DNA from: Bacteroidota bacterium
GTDB taxonomy: Bacteria; Bacteroidota; Rhodothermia; Rhodothermales; UBA10348
Assembly: GCA_029262775.1 (NCBI GenBank)
Contig: JAJCYR010000094.1
Coordinates: forward strand, 1-56,830
Length of the DNA: 56,830 nucleotides
Reading direction: 5' to 3'
Within the stretch, counting starts at the first letter, position 1. Each line of letters begins with the position of its first letter. The notes beneath the pieces are model-generated. The model was not told the DNA's origin. It saw only the letters and a program-made list of their open reading frames with translations, and did not search any database. The position numbers were made by a program, and so were the translations under genes. Positions 26,093 to 35,065 of this stretch are shown here, piece by piece.

Positions 26093-26442
26093 CGAGGCTC
26101 CACGAATTACTCGAGCTGCTGGAGAGCATGCCCGCCGATTCCGACAGTCTGACCGCGTGGCGAGTCCGGATCGATGCGGTGGACCAGGTCATACTGAGAC
26201 TTCTCAACCGTCGCTCGGACTGTGCCAACGAAATCGGGCGTATCAAAAAAACACTCGATATGCCCGTATATGTCCCGCGGCGCGAGGAAGAGGTACTCCG
26301 GAACGTCATGGAGAACAACCCGGGACCCCTTCCGGACACGGCCGTACGCAGCCTTTTCGAGCGGATAATTGATGAAACGCGCTCCCTGGAGCGGCACCGC
26401 TACCAGGACGATGGCGACCAGAACAGGCACCAGGACACATGA
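26089..26442 (+). CDS. Chorismate mutase, AroQ type
   Basis: 117 residues. The helical AroQ pattern is visible: W-R-V-R-IDAVDQVILRLLNRRSDCANEIGRIK, with the conserved Arg, Asp and Lys, then VYVPRREEEVLRNV. It converts chorismate to prephenate for phenylalanine and tyrosine synthesis in the cytoplasm. It stands alone, without fusion to DAHP synthase or prephenate dehydratase. The first 20 residues are a short extra helix. ATGA overlaps tie it to tsaD upstream and mltG downstream. Confidence 0.87.
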   Translation: MTRLHELLELLESMPADSDSLTAWRVRIDAVDQVILRLLNRRSDCANEIGRIKKTLDMPVYVPRREEEVLRNVMENNPGPLPDTAVRSLFERIIDETRSLERHRYQDDGDQNRHQDT

Positions 26443-27470
26443 AAAAACGGCTCCTCCTCCTGGCATTTCTGGTTGCCGGAATCGGCGCAATCGCCGTGCT
26501 CGACCTCTTTTTCCTGCCGGCCACACCCGATTACGAGGGTGAGCGTTCGGTCTGGATTCCGCCCGGCTCGGACCTCGCCGCCACAGCCGACAGCCTGGAG
26601 TCCTCGCTCATCCTCTCGAAGCGTACCGGTTTTGTACTCCTCGCGCGCATGAGTGGCTGGGGAGCGCAGATCAAGGCAGGACACTACCGGATTTCGTCGG
26701 GCGCGTCGACGGTCGATATGCTCGGTACGCTGAGGCGCGGCCTGCAGTCACCGGTAGCGGTGCGCGTTCCGGGGGGCACGCGTCGCGAACGCCTTATCCG
26801 GGGTATGGCCAGGACAATGGCCTTTTCTGACAATGAATTGAATGCGGTGCTGTCCGATTCGGCATTCGCGGCGGAACTGGGTACCGATACGACCCACCTG
26901 TGGGCCTTCATGATGCCGGATACCTATTCGTTTTTCTGGCTCGCGCCGCCGGAAGACGTCGTAACTCACATCAAGCAACATGCGGACCGCATTATCGCGT
27001 CCGTCACGGACACCATAGGCGCTGTACCCGCGGGCATGACAGCCGATGAAACCATCCGCATGGCGGGTATCATTGAGTGGGAGACCAGTCATGTCGAAGA
27101 AAAGTCGACCATTTCAGGCGTATACCACAACCGTATCCGGAACGGATGGCGCTTGGACGCGGATCCGACGGTCCAGTACGCGGTCATGCTCCGCGAGGGT
27201 GACAAGCGGCGCCTGCTGTTTCGTGACTACGACATCCAGCACCCGTACAACACGTACCGGCGGCGGGGGCTGCCTCCGGGGCCCATTACAAACCCATCGG
27301 CCAGCTCCGTCATAGCGGCCCTTACGCCCGAGACGCATCGCTACTATTTTTTCGTGGCGCGCGGTGATGGCACCCATATCTTCAGCCGCACGCTCGGTGA
27401 ACATCGGCGCCGGGCCAACGAATATTATCGTCTGATGAGAGAGCGCAGGCAGCAGGCGTCTGGGGAATGA
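26439..27470 (+). CDS. mltG: Endolytic peptidoglycan transglycosylase MltG
   Basis: 343 residues. An N-terminal membrane anchor (about 4-25) is followed by a LysM-like portion (about 35-95) and the YceG/MltG catalytic domain. The catalytic region is IIEWETSHVEEKSTISGVYHNR (the first Glu of the EWET group corresponds to the active-site Glu), then DADPTVQYA and the NTYRRRGLPPGPI motif. MltG cleaves nascent glycan strands at the membrane and sets their length. It overlaps chorismate mutase by ATGA and ends the tsaD operon; only 48 bases separate it from a convergent gene, with no clear terminator. Confidence 0.94.
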   Translation: MKKRLLLLAFLVAGIGAIAVLDLFFLPATPDYEGERSVWIPPGSDLAATADSLESSLILSKRTGFVLLARMSGWGAQIKAGHYRISSGASTVDMLGTLRRGLQSPVAVRVPGGTRRERLIRGMARTMAFSDNELNAVLSDSAFAAELGTDTTHLWAFMMPDTYSFFWLAPPEDVVTHIKQHADRIIASVTDTIGAVPAGMTADETIRMAGIIEWETSHVEEKSTISGVYHNRIRNGWRLDADPTVQYAVMLREGDKRRLLFRDYDIQHPYNTYRRRGLPPGPITNPSASSVIAALTPETHRYYFFVARGDGTHIFSRTLGEHRRRANEYYRLMRERRQQASGE

Positions 27471-27518
27471 ACAGACGGCGGCATGTTCCGGTCGGAGTGG
27501 CGAACTCGTCCGGCGGCA

Positions 27519-27953
27519 TCAGAATGGCGAGAGGACCAGGTAGCGCGCGGCCATGAAAACCGACACGACGACCACAAGCGCCGGTACGAACGTGCTCCAC
27601 GTCCCCTTCATCAGCAACAGTTGCAGGGCGAGCACAGAGCCGAGCATCCACCAGAATCTCAGGAACGGACTGGCGGGACCGAACACGTACAGAAGCCACA
27701 CGGGCAAGCCCACCGAGAGGATAACCCAGCCCCCGAGCAGCACGAAACGAAGCGCCCACGACCGCGAAACGGGGTCATCCGCGCCGCCCAGCCCCATCAT
27801 GAGCAGCCACCCGACAGGTACGAGCAGGAAGAGCCCGCCAATGAGCAGCACATTACCCTGGGCCGGACTGAAGCCCTGACCGACAAGGAACGAGAGCGCG
27901 AGGACAGCCGCCAGCAACGCCGTCCAGGCGGTAAAAGGGATCAGCTTGCGCAT
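27519..27953 (-). CDS. Hypothetical five-helix membrane protein
   Basis: 144 residues that are almost entirely membrane-embedded, with about five hydrophobic helices: near 7-28, 34-56, 69-95, 97-115 and 119-140. No catalytic or transport motif was recognised. It starts 18 bases after the MoeB-rhodanese stop on the same strand, so the two are likely co-transcribed, but this may not reflect a shared function. Confidence 0.6.
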   Translation of the reverse strand: MRKLIPFTAWTALLAAVLALSFLVGQGFSPAQGNVLLIGGLFLLVPVGWLLMMGLGGADDPVSRSWALRFVLLGGWVILSVGLPVWLLYVFGPASPFLRFWWMLGSVLALQLLLMKGTWSTFVPALVVVVSVFMAARYLVLSPF

Positions 27954-27971
27954 GGGAGCGGCATGAGCGGT

Positions 27972-29156
27972 TCAGTATGTGGGCACGGACGAATCAATTT
28001 CACGGCTCCAGGCCAGAATGCCCCCGTCCAGGTTGTACAATCGGGAGAAGCCGTTCTGTTTCAGAATAGCAAACGCCGAGGCCGAGCGAACGCCCGATCG
28101 GCACATGAGAACGACATCCTGGTCCTTGAACGCTTCCAGTTCATGGATGCGGCCGGAAAGTTCATTGAGCGGTAGGAGCCGACCACCGATGTTTGCCAGT
28201 TGATACTCGTCCGGCTGCCGCACGTCGACCACGAGCGGCCCATTGCCCGCGTCCAGTCGCTTTTTGAGTTCGCGCACAGTCATGTGATTCATCGTAGACC
28301 TTGGCTGGTTGTCATTGCTGGAAGGTAGGCCACAGAAAGCGTCGTAGTCCACTGGTTCCAGGATGGTCGGTGCGTCGCCGCACACCGGGCACGCAGGATC
28401 GCGATCCACGGCGAGTTCCCGGAACTGTGTGCCGAGCGTCTCGATCAGGAGGAGGCGGCCCACAAGCGGCGAGCCGATTCCTGTGATGAGCTTGATGACC
28501 TCCAGCGCCTGCAGGGACCCCACGATGCCGGGCAATACCCCCAAAACGCCCCCGTCCGCGCACGAAGGAACCGTGTCGGGCGGTGGCGGCTCGGGAAACA
28601 GGCACCGGTAACAGGGGCCGCGCGCAGGCGCAGGCGCAGGCGCAGACCTGGAATCTCCGATCGCAGCACCAAAAACCGACACCTGCCCCTCAAATCGATA
28701 AATCGATGCGTACACGTTCGGCACTCCTGTTAATACGCTGACATCGTTGACCAGATAGCGGGTCGGAAAGTTATCCGTGCCGTCTGCCACAACGTCGTAG
28801 CCCTCGACAAGCCGTGTGGCGTTTTCGGCGCTCAGCCGCTCGGCGTGCAGGTCGAGCGCTACGTGGGGGTTGATGTCGTGCAACCGGTCCCGTGCCGATT
28901 CGAGCTTCGAACGGCCTACATCGGACGTGCCGTGCAGCAGTTGACGTTGCAGGTTCGAAAGGTCCACGTCGTCAAAGTCCACGAGGCCCAGGCGCCCTAT
29001 ACCGGCCGCAGCGAGGTACATGGTGAGCGGCGACCCCAGTCCTCCGGCCCCGATCACCAACACAGAAGCCTCGCGCAGGCGCCGCTGCCCCTCCTCCCCG
29101 AAGCCGGGCAGAATCACATGCCGCGCGTAGCGCTCTCTTTCGCTCGTGGTCATCAT
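27972..29156 (-). CDS. MoeB/ThiF-type adenylyltransferase fused to a rhodanese domain
   Basis: 394 residues from one of two adjacent ATGs (29156, 29153). The E1-like domain (about 1-255) has VLVIGAGGLGSPLTMYL for ATP binding, the DFDDVDLSNLQRQ signature and two zinc CxxC pairs (CYRC and CPVC). A rhodanese domain (about 285-394) has VVDVRQPDEY and the active cysteine in MCRSGVRS. These proteins adenylate the C-terminal glycine of a sulfur-carrier protein (MoaD or ThiS type) and pass sulfur from the rhodanese Cys. Which pathway, molybdopterin or thiamine, cannot be told from here. A short GCAGGC hexamer repeat (28622-28644) encodes an APAPAPA insert. Confidence 0.88.
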   Translation of the reverse strand: MMTTSERERYARHVILPGFGEEGQRRLREASVLVIGAGGLGSPLTMYLAAAGIGRLGLVDFDDVDLSNLQRQLLHGTSDVGRSKLESARDRLHDINPHVALDLHAERLSAENATRLVEGYDVVADGTDNFPTRYLVNDVSVLTGVPNVYASIYRFEGQVSVFGAAIGDSRSAPAPAPARGPCYRCLFPEPPPPDTVPSCADGGVLGVLPGIVGSLQALEVIKLITGIGSPLVGRLLLIETLGTQFRELAVDRDPACPVCGDAPTILEPVDYDAFCGLPSSNDNQPRSTMNHMTVRELKKRLDAGNGPLVVDVRQPDEYQLANIGGRLLPLNELSGRIHELEAFKDQDVVLMCRSGVRSASAFAILKQNGFSRLYNLDGGILAWSREIDSSVPTY

Positions 29157-29288
29157 GCTGCCCGTAACCAGCGGCGCTCGGCGCCTGTTCCAGCGTCTTG
29201 GCTGCCACGAACCAACAAGCCGCGCTGTGAGGCGCACGGTACGCACACCTTGCATGCTGCTTCATACATTGAGAGCCGTACTGTCCAC

Positions 29289-32200
29289 ATGAACTCTACG
29301 CTCACCATGACATATTCCACGAGACTCGGCGCCATGCTCTTTGCGGCGTTATTCACGTCCGCATCTCCGATCCAAGCCCAGAAAGCGGATTTACCGCTCG
29401 AAGCGGACAGGACCGCGCGTCTGACGCTGACCACCGGCACCTGGATTTCCGTCGATATCAGCCCGGATGGTTCGCAGATCGTGTTCGACCTGCTCGGCGA
29501 TCTGTATCTGATGCCCTTTGAAGGTGGAGACGCCCGGCGACTGACCCGGGGGTTGGCCTTCGATGCCCAGCCCCGGTTCTCGCCTGACGGAGGGCAGATC
29601 GTGTTTTCATCGGATCGTTCGGGCGGCCAGCACATCTGGACAATGTCGCTCGCCGATTCGACCTTCAAACAGATCTCGAGGGGCAGCAATACGCGGGCAG
29701 AAAGCCCCGATTGGATGCCGGATGGCGAATATATCGTGGCCTCGATTGGTACTTTCCGCGGAAGCGACCTGCCGCGCCTGAAGTTCTTTCATGTGGATGG
29801 AGGCTCCGGCGTAGCGCCCATGGAAGATGCCGATGGTATCAAGATGATCGGGCCTGCGCCATCTGCCGACGGTCGCAGCATCTGGTATGCCCGCCGCTCT
29901 CGGGACTGGCAGTACAACGCACAATTTCCCCAGTATCAGCTGGAAGAGTACGTTCTGGACTCGGGAGAGCGCTTCACGCGCTCGGCCCGGTATGGCTCCG
30001 GCATCCGGCCGACGCTCGCTCCCAATGGCCGCTGGCTGGTCTATGGGAGTCGTCACGACGCGGAAACCGGCCTTATTCTGCGCGATCTCCGCGATGGAAG
30101 TGAGCGCTGGCTGGCCTGGCCCGTGCAGCACGACGACCAGGAGTCGCGCGCCACGCTCGATGCGCTGCCTGGCATGTCTTTCACCCCCGACTCGAAAGAA
30201 TTGGTAACTACCTGGAGTGGCAAACTGTGGCGAATTGATGTGGAGTCCGGACAGGCCGAAGAAATTCCGTTCCGTGTGGAGACTGACCTGGAGTTGGCAC
30301 CCCGCGTGGAATTCGCCTATCCTATCGAGGACACGGAGACCTTCACGGTGCGCCAGATTCGGGGCGCTGTTCCATCGCCGAATGGCACGCGGATGGCCTT
30401 CACCGCGCTGGATCGCGTATGGACAGCCAACATGGATGGATCCGGTGCGCGCCGGCTGACCGACAACGAAGCGTCAGAGCACACGCCTGTCTGGTCACCC
30501 GACGGCGCCTGGATTGCCTGGAGCACCTGGAATGGCGAGGAAGGGCATCTGTACAAAGCCCGGTCAAACGGCCGCGACAATCCAATCCGACTGACGTCGC
30601 AGTCCGCACTCTATTTTGGTCCGGCCTGGTCGCCGGGAGGGCGTATTGTTGCCTTCAGGGCGCCGGTCAGCGCCTACGTCACAGAAGGCGAAGCTGGTAA
30701 TCCCGGGCGCGAACTGGTGTGGATTCCGTCCACACCGGACTCCCGATCGGGTTCCGTGGCCAGTGTGATCGTCCCCGGCGACGGCCTGTCGGATGTCCAT
30801 TTCACCGACACGTCGGACCGAATTTTTCTGCGGCGCAGTCCCGATGCACTCATTTCCATGCGCTGGGACGGCACCGACGAGAAGATACACGTCACCGTCC
30901 GCGGCCCCGTTCCGTCCGGCTCGAAGACGGGCCTCACTCCTTCTCTGCTTCGCATGGCCCCGGACGGGCGTCGGGCACTCGCAGAAGTACAGCGGCACAT
31001 CTACGTTTTTACGGTACCTGATTTGGGCGTTGCCCCAGCCATCTCGCTTTCCAATCCGGAAAAAGCCGCGCTCCCGGCACGGCGTGTGACTGACCTGGGC
31101 GGCGAGTTTCCAGCGTGGTCTGACGACAGCCAGAGCGTACACTTCTCGCTCGGAAATGCATTTTTTTCGTACGATCTCGAGGCCGCAGCGGCGGCAGAGG
31201 CGGCAGCGGCGGCAGAAAAAGCCAAGGATGCCGAGCGTGACCATGACGACGACGGAGACGACGACGGAGACGAGGACGGAGACGGCCACGCCGACCGGAA
31301 TGAAGCCGCCCCCAGCGACTCCACAGCGGCAAACGAACCTGCCTATTCCGCCCGGGAAATCCGCGTCCTGATCCAGGCACCGCGCGACGTGCCTCGTGGC
31401 ACGCTGCTGCTCTCGGGCGCCCGACTGGTGACCATGAACGGGGACGAGGTCATTGAGCAGGGTGACCTGCTCATTCGCAACAACCGGATTGCGGACGTCG
31501 GCCCAACGGGATCGCTATCGGTACCCTCTGATGCCGAAATTATGGATGTGTCCGGAATGACCATCGTGCCGGGTTTCGTGGATACGCATGCCCACCTCCG
31601 GGCGCGTGACGGCATTCACCGGACCGACCAGTGGCCGTACCTCGCCAACCTGGCATGGGGTGTGACCACGACGCGCGATCCCCAGACAGGCAATACGGAG
31701 GTTCTTTCCTATGCAGACCAGGTCCGGGCAGGGCAAGTCCTCGGACCCCGGATCTACTCGACCGGGCCTGGGGTCTTCTGGCAGGACGGCATTGACACGC
31801 GCGAGAAAGCGCTCGACGTCCTGCGCCGGTATTCGGATTATTTCGATACGAAGACCATCAAGATGTATGTATCCGCCGAACGCAAGGGGCGCCAGCACAT
31901 CATCAGCGCCGCCCGAGAGCTCGGTCTCATGCCCACCACCGAGGGCTCGCTCAACCTGCGGCAGAATTTGTCGGAAACGCTCGACGGGTATCCCGGCCTG
32001 GAGCACTCGCTGCCCGTCTTCCCCATCCAGGAGGACGTTACGCAACTCTTCGTGGAAACCGGCCGGGTATACACCCCCACACTCCTGGTATCCTACGGCG
32101 GTCCATGGGCGGAGAACTGGTTTTACAGCCGGGAAAACCCGCACGACAATGCCAAACTCCACCGCTTTACGCCGCACGACCAGATCGATTCCCGCGTTTT

Positions 32201-32657
32201 GCGTCGGGGTCAGTGGTTCCACGAGGATATGCATGTATTCCGTCGCCACGCCGAGTGGGTACGCGACCTCGTGGCTGCCGGAGGTCGAGCAGGCGTTGGC
32301 AGTCACGGACAGCTCCAGGGCCTCGGCTACCACTGGGAGCTCTGGGCCATGGCCAGTGCGGACATGCCTCCGCTCCAGGCATTGCGCGTCGCGACGCTCT
32401 ACGGGGCCGAAGCCATCGGCCTCGGACAGGACCTCGGATCACTCGAGCCCGGAAAGCTCGCGGATCTCGTCATACTCTCGGAAAACCCTCTTTCTGACAT
32501 CCGGCATACGAATTCCATCCACCAGGTCATGATGAACGGCCGTCTGTTCATGGGCGATACGCTCGACGAGGTGTGGCCTGCCGTAAAGCCCCTCGGCACC
32601 ATGTGGTGGTGGGACGAGGATCCGGTGGATGTACCGGGATCGGGCACGCATCGCTGA
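29289..32657 (+). CDS. TolB-like propeller fused to an amidohydrolase domain, exported
   Basis: 1122 residues from the ATG at 29289; a signal peptide ends near SPIQAQ. Residues about 35-620 contain TolB/WD40-like (PD40) blades such as ISPDGSQIVFD, FSPDGGQIVFSSDR and WSPDGAWIAW. A linker about 630-680 is first Ala/Glu-rich, then acidic, with a DDDG-type four-residue period. The amidohydrolase domain (about 700-1122) has GFVDTHAHL with the HxH metal ligands near 766-768, a LEHSLP histidine, GVGSHGQ and the terminal GSLEPGKLADLVIL. Similar fusions are widespread in Bacteroidota and are thought to hydrolyse peptides or cyclic amides; the substrate is unknown. It is divergent from the MoeB gene. 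Confidence 0.85.
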   Translation: MNSTLTMTYSTRLGAMLFAALFTSASPIQAQKADLPLEADRTARLTLTTGTWISVDISPDGSQIVFDLLGDLYLMPFEGGDARRLTRGLAFDAQPRFSPDGGQIVFSSDRSGGQHIWTMSLADSTFKQISRGSNTRAESPDWMPDGEYIVASIGTFRGSDLPRLKFFHVDGGSGVAPMEDADGIKMIGPAPSADGRSIWYARRSRDWQYNAQFPQYQLEEYVLDSGERFTRSARYGSGIRPTLAPNGRWLVYGSRHDAETGLILRDLRDGSERWLAWPVQHDDQESRATLDALPGMSFTPDSKELVTTWSGKLWRIDVESGQAEEIPFRVETDLELAPRVEFAYPIEDTETFTVRQIRGAVPSPNGTRMAFTALDRVWTANMDGSGARRLTDNEASEHTPVWSPDGAWIAWSTWNGEEGHLYKARSNGRDNPIRLTSQSALYFGPAWSPGGRIVAFRAPVSAYVTEGEAGNPGRELVWIPSTPDSRSGSVASVIVPGDGLSDVHFTDTSDRIFLRRSPDALISMRWDGTDEKIHVTVRGPVPSGSKTGLTPSLLRMAPDGRRALAEVQRHIYVFTVPDLGVAPAISLSNPEKAALPARRVTDLGGEFPAWSDDSQSVHFSLGNAFFSYDLEAAAAAEAAAAAEKAKDAERDHDDDGDDDGDEDGDGHADRNEAAPSDSTAANEPAYSAREIRVLIQAPRDVPRGTLLLSGARLVTMNGDEVIEQGDLLIRNNRIADVGPTGSLSVPSDAEIMDVSGMTIVPGFVDTHAHLRARDGIHRTDQWPYLANLAWGVTTTRDPQTGNTEVLSYADQVRAGQVLGPRIYSTGPGVFWQDGIDTREKALDVLRRYSDYFDTKTIKMYVSAERKGRQHIISAARELGLMPTTEGSLNLRQNLSETLDGYPGLEHSLPVFPIQEDVTQLFVETGRVYTPTLLVSYGGPWAENWFYSRENPHDNAKLHRFTPHDQIDSRVLRRGQWFHEDMHVFRRHAEWVRDLVAAGGRAGVGSHGQLQGLGYHWELWAMASADMPPLQALRVATLYGAEAIGLGQDLGSLEPGKLADLVILSENPLSDIRHTNSIHQVMMNGRLFMGDTLDEVWPAVKPLGTMWWWDEDPVDVPGSGTHR
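31247..31293 (+). repeat. Short GAC/GGA repeat encoding an acidic linker
   Basis: An imperfect repeat of about 12 bases (GACGACGACGGA-like) encodes alternating Asp-Asp-Asp-Gly units in the linker of the propeller-amidohydrolase protein. The acidic Asp/Gly pattern resembles calcium-binding linkers. Slippage of the repeat could vary the linker length between strains. Confidence 0.7.
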
Positions 32658-32697
32658 CGGGGTAGTATTAACATACCGTCTGAAGGGGCAGCCCGGG

Positions 32698-33363
32698 TCA
32701 GTCCTCTCCCCCAATTCCCCGTGCCGCGTGATCCAGGCGCTCCTCCAGGGCACGAATACGCGCCTCCAGATGCGCCACGTCACCGGCACTTCCCGAGGCT
32801 CCGGGCGCCTCGGATACCCCGGGCGCTCCACCTGCCTGCCCCTGCTGGCGCGAAAAGCGTAGCCAGCCAAGCACGAGCGTAATCACGAATGCAACCGTCA
32901 CGACCGCAAACCGCCCCGTTGACAGTCCGGTCGATACCGTCCACCCCACGCCGTAAACCATGGTGAATACCCCGCCCAGCAGCAAGCCACTGCTCATGAC
33001 CGGGAGTTGGTCCGGCCGGATAAGCGACACGACCATCGTGAGCGTAGCCAGAATGATCAGGAAAATACTCGTGCGCTGCCTCCAGGCGTCGCGCAGGCGG
33101 GTATGCTCCACTCCGTCGTAGTCAGGCGCCAGCTTCGTCTCCAGGCCCGACTGATCAAATCGCTCCACGTCCCCATGCGTCGAGTCTTCCACAACAGCTC
33201 CGCCCGGCATGCGGGCTTCCCTTTGAGGGGGTTCTTCCCGGCTGTAACCCGCTTCCGCTTCCGGCGGCGGGTAGAATGAATACACCCCAGTTCCCAGGAA
33301 TACGGCCAGCATGAGTCCCAGGAATATGGAAAAAATGACCTGAAGTCCCGTATTTCGTTGCAT
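32698..33363 (-). CDS. Hypothetical membrane protein with C-terminal helix
   Basis: 221 residues. One membrane helix is at the N-terminus (about 7-30), followed by a charged linker (about 31-88) and three helices (about 95-115, 121-142, 147-168). After a Gly/Pro/Ala-rich stretch a short amphipathic helix (HLEARIRALEERLDHAAR) could form a coiled coil. No family recognised. It is the last gene, 36 bases after the parvulin gene, of a six-gene minus-strand run that begins with the CBM9-like protein. It is convergent with the amidohydrolase gene across a 40-base gap. Confidence 0.6.
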   Translation of the reverse strand: MQRNTGLQVIFSIFLGLMLAVFLGTGVYSFYPPPEAEAGYSREEPPQREARMPGGAVVEDSTHGDVERFDQSGLETKLAPDYDGVEHTRLRDAWRQRTSIFLIILATLTMVVSLIRPDQLPVMSSGLLLGGVFTMVYGVGWTVSTGLSTGRFAVVTVAFVITLVLGWLRFSRQQGQAGGAPGVSEAPGASGSAGDVAHLEARIRALEERLDHAARGIGGED

Positions 33364-33399
33364 GAGCGTGTACAGGCCTGATAAAAGGCCTTCTGTCGT

Positions 33400-35043
33400 C
33401 TATTTTGTGAAAAGGCTCAGAAAAAGCGTCGTATCGACCCTGACGCCGGCGCTGGCGCGCAACTGGTGCACGGTTTCAAACTCGCGGATGCGGGGTGCGA
33501 ATCGCCGGATCAGCTCGTCCCTGTGGCGCTCCCATGATATCGGCACCACCTTCCGCCCGTCCACGCGGATCACGGCCCAATCACGCTGCCGGCCAACGAC
33601 CGTCGTCCCACCCAGCGGAAGCGTAGCCACCCAGGGGCTCCACTCCGGAATCTCTTCCAATCGTTCGTCCGCGAGCGAGACCGTCCACGCCACGCCGCTC
33701 TGAAGGGCCACCTCCGCCTGACGCTGCGTCGGAAACAGGGCCGCCTTGAACGTGACTGTCCGAAGTCGCTGATGTGCGAGACCGAGGCGCTCGTAGGCCT
33801 GCCTGATGAGCGTCGTATCTACCCCCGACGTGTCTGCCCAGAGCACACGACGCATGCGCGCCGCCGACTCAAGCAGCACGCGACGACGCACCTCCGTCTC
33901 CCACTCTGCGTCGCGCAATCCCTCCTCGTCGGCGGCGCGCGCCAGGAGTTCGTTGCGCAACGCCCGTCCAACCGAAGCCGCCGTACGCTCGCGTGCCTCC
34001 CGCTGCGGCAGGGATTCCAACCAGAACGCATACTCGCCAGCCGTGAATGCAACCCGGTCGCCTTCCCACTCATAGGTCGCCAACACGACCCCCTCATCAA
34101 TCTCGGCCGCGAGCGTCTCGGACTGCAGCATGGGAGCCGCCTGCGATGGATCTCCCACTGCCGGCTCGAGGTCACGAATCAGCCCGGACAGCGCAGAGAT
34201 GGCCGGAGCGTTGACCTGCACCTCTCGCGCCTCCATGAACCGCCGTACAAAGGTGTCGCCCTCCCGGCGCCGACGGCGCAGCCGATATTGACTGGAAATG
34301 CCGGGGCGCGCGGTCTGGTACTCCGATTCGGTAAGAAGGGGCGTCGTTGTGAGCTGCTCAAGCAGGATGATGTGCCATCCGAACCGCGTTCGGACCGGCC
34401 GTGACCAGGTGCCAGGCGCAAGCTCCCAGGCCGCCTCGGCGAACGCATCGTCCATGGAGTAATAACCCACCGCGCCGAGATACCCGGCCATGGAATCCAT
34501 CCGGGCCAGCCCATATACCGTTTGGGCTTCCTCCAGGAAGGACGTCCCGGCTTCCAGGCGCTCCCACGAAGCCTGCGCTTCCTGCGGGGACGTGAAGTAC
34601 AGGTGGCGCACGATCGCCTTTTCTTTGGAGCGCTGAAAGGCCTCGCGAATCTGGTGGTCGGTGGGTGCCGACATGGTGTCGATCAGGGCGACTTCAAAGT
34701 AGCGGGACCCCAGTTCTTCCCGCTCCACACGCCGCAGGAACTGCCGGAAGTCCCTGGACTGCGCGTCTGCGGTCTTTTCAAATTCCCGTGCCAGCAGGAT
34801 GCTGTCTACCAGGAAGTCCAGATGCGCCCAACGGTTCACTGGCGTGTCGTTGGCACCGGAACGGACCAGGAAATCGATGTAGGTCTGTTCGAACCAGCTG
34901 ACGGTGATGGACGCCGCGTCCACGGAGGCGATCACCCGGGGATCTGCATCGGGGCCAGCAGCCGACTCACCCGAACATCCGCCTACAAAAGCGGCTGTGC
35001 CCAAGCAGGCTGCCAGTATGCACATGGCCGCCACTCGCCTCAT
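33400..35043 (-). CDS. Parvulin-type peptidylprolyl isomerase lipoprotein
   Basis: 547 residues from the ATG at 35043. The leader ends in the lipobox FVGGC (Cys23), so it is lipid-anchored. A SurA/PrsA-like N-terminal helical region is followed by a rotamase domain (about 145-240) with VRHLYFTSPQEA, SMAGYLGAVGYYSM and the FGWHIILLEQ end typical of parvulins. A second helical region follows and the C-terminus again looks parvulin-like but without a clean motif. Such proteins assist folding of exported or outer-membrane proteins. The gene begins 22 bases after the PorV-like gene, so it is probably transcribed with the TonB receptor and barrel genes. Confidence 0.85.
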   Translation of the reverse strand: MRRVAAMCILAACLGTAAFVGGCSGESAAGPDADPRVIASVDAASITVSWFEQTYIDFLVRSGANDTPVNRWAHLDFLVDSILLAREFEKTADAQSRDFRQFLRRVEREELGSRYFEVALIDTMSAPTDHQIREAFQRSKEKAIVRHLYFTSPQEAQASWERLEAGTSFLEEAQTVYGLARMDSMAGYLGAVGYYSMDDAFAEAAWELAPGTWSRPVRTRFGWHIILLEQLTTTPLLTESEYQTARPGISSQYRLRRRRREGDTFVRRFMEAREVQVNAPAISALSGLIRDLEPAVGDPSQAAPMLQSETLAAEIDEGVVLATYEWEGDRVAFTAGEYAFWLESLPQREARERTAASVGRALRNELLARAADEEGLRDAEWETEVRRRVLLESAARMRRVLWADTSGVDTTLIRQAYERLGLAHQRLRTVTFKAALFPTQRQAEVALQSGVAWTVSLADERLEEIPEWSPWVATLPLGGTTVVGRQRDWAVIRVDGRKVVPISWERHRDELIRRFAPRIREFETVHQLRASAGVRVDTTLFLSLFTK

Positions 35044-35065
35044 GGTACCAGGATTCAGGATGGAA

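Noticed and set aside
27553..27566. LacI-operator look-alike ATGAAAACCGAC
   Set aside because: Only one arm is present; the second half does not complete the palindrome and it lies inside a gene.
28622..28644. GCAGGC hexamer repeat as a mobile or regulatory element
   Set aside because: Four short in-frame units encoding an Ala-Pro stretch within the MoeB-rhodanese gene; ordinary low complexity.
32656..32680. Hairpin GACGG...CCGTC between convergent genes
   Set aside because: Only a five-base stem with a long loop and no T-run on either strand; not enough for a terminator call.
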